The translations under genes and the position numbers were made by a program. Below are positions 7,339 through 10,248 of a stretch of 10,248 nucleotides of DNA, piece after piece. A model generated the notes under the pieces. It did not search any database. It was given only the letters and a program-made list of their open reading frames with translations, and was not told the DNA's origin. Source of the DNA: an uncultured Rhizobiaceae group bacterium (GTDB lineage Bacteria; Pseudomonadota; Alphaproteobacteria; Rhizobiales; Rhizobiaceae); NCBI GenBank assembly GCA_937951455.1, contig CALFBU010000322.1, positions 1 through 10,248 of the forward strand, read 5' to 3'. Position 1 is the stretch's first letter; every line of letters starts with the position of its first letter.

Positions 7339-8196
7339 CTATCTTTTGTTTAAAGCCCAATCATATTCGTATGAATCAATTTTGGTTTTGCCTTCCAAAC
7401 CCGACTTAAGTTTTGGCGATGCAAATTTTTTGATGTGGGCAAGAACAGCTTTTTCATCCTTGCCAAAGTCACCTGAATACCAGAAGTAAATCTTTGATGC
7501 TGTGATTTTACCATTACTGATTCGAATGCCACGTGGATCATTTACGTATGCCTTTGCTGCGGCATTGAGTTGAGCATTAATCTTTGTCCCCTTGTAAGCC
7601 TTGCTGCCTAGGTTTGGGCAACTGATTGCGGCACAATTAAACGCATAATGAAGACGCGGATCATTCCAAATCGGCCGCACAATCCCGCTCTCGATCGTAT
7701 CAAGCGTCAGCTTTTTGCCGTTGACCTTTGCAACATTGTCATTGAAAGGACCTTTTAAATCCAGTGGATTGGACTTGATATCAAGAATTGAACTCAGCGG
7801 GAAATTCTTGATCCCCAAGTTTACAGTGCTAGCGTTATAAAGGTTGAGCCAGAATGCATATTGTTCATTTCGGTTCAGCTTGGTCACATCTGTAGCTTGC
7901 AAAGCGTTCAGATATTGCTGCAAGGATTTCTTATCCGCAGTGCTCACGCCACCATAAGAAACAAGGTTTATACCCTGCGTGTTCTTACCTGTATATTTTG
8001 ACAGGAATGCATCCCAGGCACTGTGATCGACTACTATGTTTGAACTGGGGTCATGCTTTTTCCAGATGCTGCTCGATAATCTTGATTTAGCAATAAAAGC
8101 TTTCTCAATTGACGATTGAGCATTTGCCAAAGAATGAAACGAAAAAAGAGGTATGGAGAGTACTATTGCGATAAGTGATGTTTTTAGAAGACGCAT
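7339..8196 (-). CDS. Secreted DUF547 domain protein
   Basis: 285 residues. The N-terminus is a Sec-type signal peptide: MRLLK, a hydrophobic core to about residue 20, and an ANA cleavage site (24-26), so the mature protein should be periplasmic. The DUF547 core (PF04784, function unknown) shows AFWLNLYNASTVN (114-126), LHYAFNCAAISCPNLG (182-197) with Cys188 and Cys193, YKGTKINAQLNAAAKAYVND (201-220), IYFWYSGDFG (236-245), and the closing YEYDWALN (276-283). The two nearby cysteines could form a disulfide or bind a metal; neither is established. The start is supported by an AGGA 6 bases upstream (8203-8206). The gene is monocistronic, 98 bases downstream of the leucine-degradation genes on the same strand, and nothing links it to them. 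It ends 50 bases from the convergent DUF938 gene. Confidence 0.92.
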   Translation of the reverse strand: MRLLKTSLIAIVLSIPLFSFHSLANAQSSIEKAFIAKSRLSSSIWKKHDPSSNIVVDHSAWDAFLSKYTGKNTQGINLVSYGGVSTADKKSLQQYLNALQATDVTKLNRNEQYAFWLNLYNASTVNLGIKNFPLSSILDIKSNPLDLKGPFNDNVAKVNGKKLTLDTIESGIVRPIWNDPRLHYAFNCAAISCPNLGSKAYKGTKINAQLNAAAKAYVNDPRGIRISNGKITASKIYFWYSGDFGKDEKAVLAHIKKFASPKLKSGLEGKTKIDSYEYDWALNKR

Positions 8197-8294
8197 TTTT
8201 AATCCTGTGTGAGAGACTATCGATCACATAATCAAAATTTAAATGCCTGCTGTCGAAACAACTCTCCGCACGATTTTGTTAAAATAAATCGCAG

Positions 8295-9080
8295 TTACGT
8301 GACCCATGCAGGTTTGCGCTTTTCAAAAAATGCGCCGACCCCTTCAACTGCCTCTGGAGTTTCCCATGCATCTGCCAAAGCATTGGCTGAACGCAACATG
8401 GCTTCCTCATCAATTACCGGCCCCAGCGATCTTGCGTAGGCTTTCGCCTTGGCAACTGCAGCCGGCGCGGTTGACATGTAGGGCGAAATTTCAGCCTCGA
8501 CACTTGCGTCCAACTCTTCGTGCGAAACAGCTTTTGCAAGCAAATCAAGGCTGACGGCTTCCTGACCGTCAAACCGTTTGCCTGACATAAAGACACGCCG
8601 CGCTTTGCCTTCTCCCATACGGGCAAGAACGTAGGGGCTAATCGTTGCAGGGATCAAACCAAGGCGAGTTTCTGTTAGAGCAAATTTTGCTTCTTCAACA
8701 CCAATCGCCACATCACAAACCGCCATCATGCCGATTCCACCGCCAAAGGCTTGACCCTGAATTCTGCCAATTAGTGGTTTTGGAAGTTCGTTCAAATCAC
8801 GCAGCATTCTAGCAAGTTTCATGGCTTCCGAAATGCGTGTCTCGCGTGTCGCTTCAAATTGCTCACGCATCCACCCCAAATCACCCCCAGCACAAAAGCT
8901 TTTGCCCGCACCGGTTAGCACAACAACACGGACACTTTCATCATTGCCCAACTCTCTTGCAGCCAATGTAAGCTCTTCTATCATCTTGGGTGAGAGCGCG
9001 TTATGAGTCTCGGGCTGATTGAGCGTCAGATGCGCTACACCGCGCTCATCCGTTTCAACGAGAATGGTTTCATAGCTCAT
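8295..9080 (-). CDS. liuC: Enoyl-CoA hydratase/isomerase, probably 3-methylglutaconyl-CoA hydratase (LiuC)
   Basis: 261 residues, full crotonase length. LiuC hydrates 3-methylglutaconyl-CoA to HMG-CoA, the step before HMG-CoA lyase. The CoA-binding and oxyanion-hole segments are clear: SFCAGGDLGWM (61-71) and GQAFGGGIGM (109-118). Glu137 in ALTETRLGLIP aligns with the first catalytic Glu of rat enoyl-CoA hydratase (Glu144); the second (Glu164) appears to be Arg162. The segment PATISPYV (144-151) is, from memory, typical of LiuC/GnyH-type enzymes. The ATG shares four bases (ATGA, 9077-9080) with the HMG-CoA lyase stop, and AAGGAG lies 6 bases upstream, so expression is coupled. Last gene of the leucine-degradation set in this window. 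The crotonase family is certain; LiuC rests on motif and context. Confidence 0.9.
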   Translation of the reverse strand: MSYETILVETDERGVAHLTLNQPETHNALSPKMIEELTLAARELGNDESVRVVVLTGAGKSFCAGGDLGWMREQFEATRETRISEAMKLARMLRDLNELPKPLIGRIQGQAFGGGIGMMAVCDVAIGVEEAKFALTETRLGLIPATISPYVLARMGEGKARRVFMSGKRFDGQEAVSLDLLAKAVSHEELDASVEAEISPYMSTAPAAVAKAKAYARSLGPVIDEEAMLRSANALADAWETPEAVEGVGAFFEKRKPAWVT

Positions 9081-9940
9081 GATGCGCTCCTTAAGGATAA
9101 TGCGAAGCTTTCAACTTCAGATAGCTTTATTAGATCAATGTCCGTTTCAAATCCTAGCCTTGCAAGCATTTCAACCACAGCACCTGTAGCAACGTTTCCG
9201 GCTGCACCCGGAGCGTAAGGACACCCGCCCAACCCACCGACAGAGGTGTCAAATGTCCGCACTCCTTTTTCAAGGCTTGCTTCAATGTTGGATAATGCGC
9301 GTCCTGCCGTATCATGATAATGACCTGCCAGTTTTTCAGAGGGCACAACATCAAGAACCGCATTCAGCATGGCCACTATTTTCTCAGGTGTAGCCTGACC
9401 AATCGTATCACCCAATGAAATCTCGTAGCAGCCCGCCTCAAACAATTGTTCCGCCATCCAGGCGACTTTGTGCGGCAGCGTTTCCCCATCATAGGGGCAA
9501 TCGGTAACGCAAGAAATATATCCGCGAACCGGAATGCCGTCTTCATGTGCTTGTTTTGTGATCGGCAAAAATCTATCGATGGTTTCTGCGATGGAGGCAT
9601 TTACGTTCGCCTTGCTGAACCCTTCGCTGGCTGATCCAAAAATTGCGACTTCATCCGCTTTGGCATTTTTAGCCAACTCGTAGCCTTTCAGGTTTGGTGT
9701 CAAAACGGCATAGTCGATGTCTTTATGCCTTGTGATACCCGCCATGACTTCTTTGGCATCTGCCATCTGCGGCACCCATCTGGGAGAAACAAAAGCCGTT
9801 GCCTCTATCTTTGAAAAACCACACTCGGACAGCTTGTTGATGAGTTCAATTTTTTGTTCGGATGCAATCATGGTCTTTTCGTTTTGAAGACCATCACGCG
9901 CACCGACTTCAAAAATCGTAACGTGTTTATCGTCAGCCAT
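9077..9940 (-). CDS. liuE: Hydroxymethylglutaryl-CoA lyase
   Basis: 287 residues from the ATG at 9940. The enzyme splits HMG-CoA into acetyl-CoA and acetoacetate, the last step of leucine breakdown, in a DRE-TIM-type TIM barrel that needs a divalent metal. Visible residues: ARDGLQNE (14-21) with Arg15 and Asp16, Glu46 in KIEATAFVSP, the metal ligands His207 and His209 in GHYHDT, the catalytic loop GGLGGCPYAPGAAGN (235-249) with Cys240, and Asn249. All match the human active site (Arg41, Asp42, Glu72, His233, His235, Cys266, Asn275). I chose ATG 9940, which overlaps the upstream biotin-subunit gene by 8 bases and has a GGAAGAAG just before it, over an in-frame TTG at 9958. It lies between the carboxylase and hydratase genes, with overlaps on both sides. 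Very sure. Confidence 0.96.
   Translation of the reverse strand: MADDKHVTIFEVGARDGLQNEKTMIASEQKIELINKLSECGFSKIEATAFVSPRWVPQMADAKEVMAGITRHKDIDYAVLTPNLKGYELAKNAKADEVAIFGSASEGFSKANVNASIAETIDRFLPITKQAHEDGIPVRGYISCVTDCPYDGETLPHKVAWMAEQLFEAGCYEISLGDTIGQATPEKIVAMLNAVLDVVPSEKLAGHYHDTAGRALSNIEASLEKGVRTFDTSVGGLGGCPYAPGAAGNVATGAVVEMLARLGFETDIDLIKLSEVESFALSLRSAS
9087..9092 (-). promoter_or_regulatory. Ribosome binding site of liuC inside the HMG-CoA lyase gene
   Basis: AAGGAG on the minus strand within the last codons of the lyase gene, 6 bases before the liuC ATG. Together with the ATGA overlap it indicates coupled but independently strong initiation. Confidence 0.8.
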
Positions 9941-10248
9941 TAGCTTCTTCCAGTGCAATTAAGATTGTTCCGTCTTCAACCTGATCGCCTGCACTTACGT
10001 TCAATTCCTTGATTACCCCATCGCGTGGCGCTGTGAGTGTGTGCTCCATTTTCATGGCTTCCAGCACAATCAATGCATCACCTTCACTAACACTTTGGTT
10101 AGTTGCAATGTTTACCTGTTTTACAAGTCCAGGCATCGGGGCGATTACTGTATCACCACCGCCAACCCCTTGTGCAGAACCTTCCAAGGCATTAGGAATT
10201 GTAAATTCAAATGTGCCTTCATCGGTAAAGATCGCTACCTTGTTTTTA
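9933..10248 (-). CDS. liuD: Methylcrotonyl-CoA carboxylase biotin-containing alpha subunit, C-terminal part
   Basis: About 104 C-terminal residues; the frame stays open to the right edge, so most of the roughly 660-residue protein (biotin carboxylase domain) lies outside. The visible part is the end of the BT linker domain (FEFTIPNA, about 10208-10188 on the minus strand), a short Gly-rich hinge, and the biotinyl domain. Its AMKMEH motif carries the biotinylated lysine (codon at 10050-10052), preceded by the typical IAPMPGLV. It would carry carboxybiotin for conversion of 3-methylcrotonyl-CoA to 3-methylglutaconyl-CoA. The stop overlaps the start of HMG-CoA lyase by 8 bases. Biotinyl domains of propionyl-CoA and other acyl-CoA carboxylases look similar; the adjoining lyase and hydratase make methylcrotonyl-CoA carboxylase by far the best reading. 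Confidence 0.9.
   Translation of the reverse strand, partial: KNKVAIFTDEGTFEFTIPNALEGSAQGVGGGDTVIAPMPGLVKQVNIATNQSVSEGDALIVLEAMKMEHTLTAPRDGVIKELNVSAGDQVEDGTILIALEEANG

Noticed and set aside
8271..8291. A small AT-rich inverted repeat (CGATTT ... AAATCG) just after the liuC stop, as a possible terminator.
   Set aside because: The stem is only 6 bp with two GC pairs and has no T run after it on the minus strand; it is likely chance in AT-rich spacer.

Overview
The window looks like chromosome from a heterotrophic, probably marine alphaproteobacterium of Hyphomicrobiales/Rhodobacterales type. This rests on the gene families present, the moderate GC content judged by eye, and the leucine-degradation cluster with its MCC-alpha, HMG-CoA lyase and LiuC-type hydratase. 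The species cannot be named from the sequence. All ten genes not cut by the window edge have intact frames. I see no RNA genes, CRISPR arrays, insertion sequences, integrases or tRNA attachment sites. No stretch without a gene exceeds about 130 bases.

Layout. (1) Positions 1-1886, plus strand: the 3' part of a CoxL-type molybdopterin subunit, then the complete FAD subunit (CoxM-type) of a molybdenum hydroxylase. A strong hairpin at 1906-1933 closes this operon and also serves the convergent genes. (2) Positions 6019-1953, minus strand: a four-gene operon of a large and a small acyl-CoA dehydrogenase (PimC/PimD-like pair), a RidA-family deaminase and a threonine synthase-type PLP enzyme. A PaaI-like hotdog thioesterase lies just upstream on the same strand (6592-6149). 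(3) Positions 6680-7288, plus strand: a DUF938 methyltransferase-like protein. (4) Positions 8196-7339, minus strand: a secreted DUF547 protein. (5) From the right edge to 8295, minus strand: the 3' end of the biotin-bearing subunit of methylcrotonyl-CoA carboxylase, then HMG-CoA lyase, then a methylglutaconyl-CoA hydratase-type enoyl-CoA hydratase. These three overlap by 8 and 4 bases.

How they work together. The right-hand group encodes consecutive late steps of leucine/isovalerate catabolism: carboxylation of 3-methylcrotonyl-CoA, hydration of 3-methylglutaconyl-CoA, and cleavage of HMG-CoA to acetyl-CoA and acetoacetate. The central operon suggests oxidation of an unknown acyl-CoA by a two-subunit dehydrogenase. 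It is coupled unexpectedly to a PLP enzyme and an imine/enamine deaminase. The left-hand operon oxidises an unidentified substrate. This is mostly ordinary catabolic genome. The part most worth a second look is the dehydrogenase pair with RidA and the ThrC-like enzyme, and I found no clear evidence of an entirely new system.
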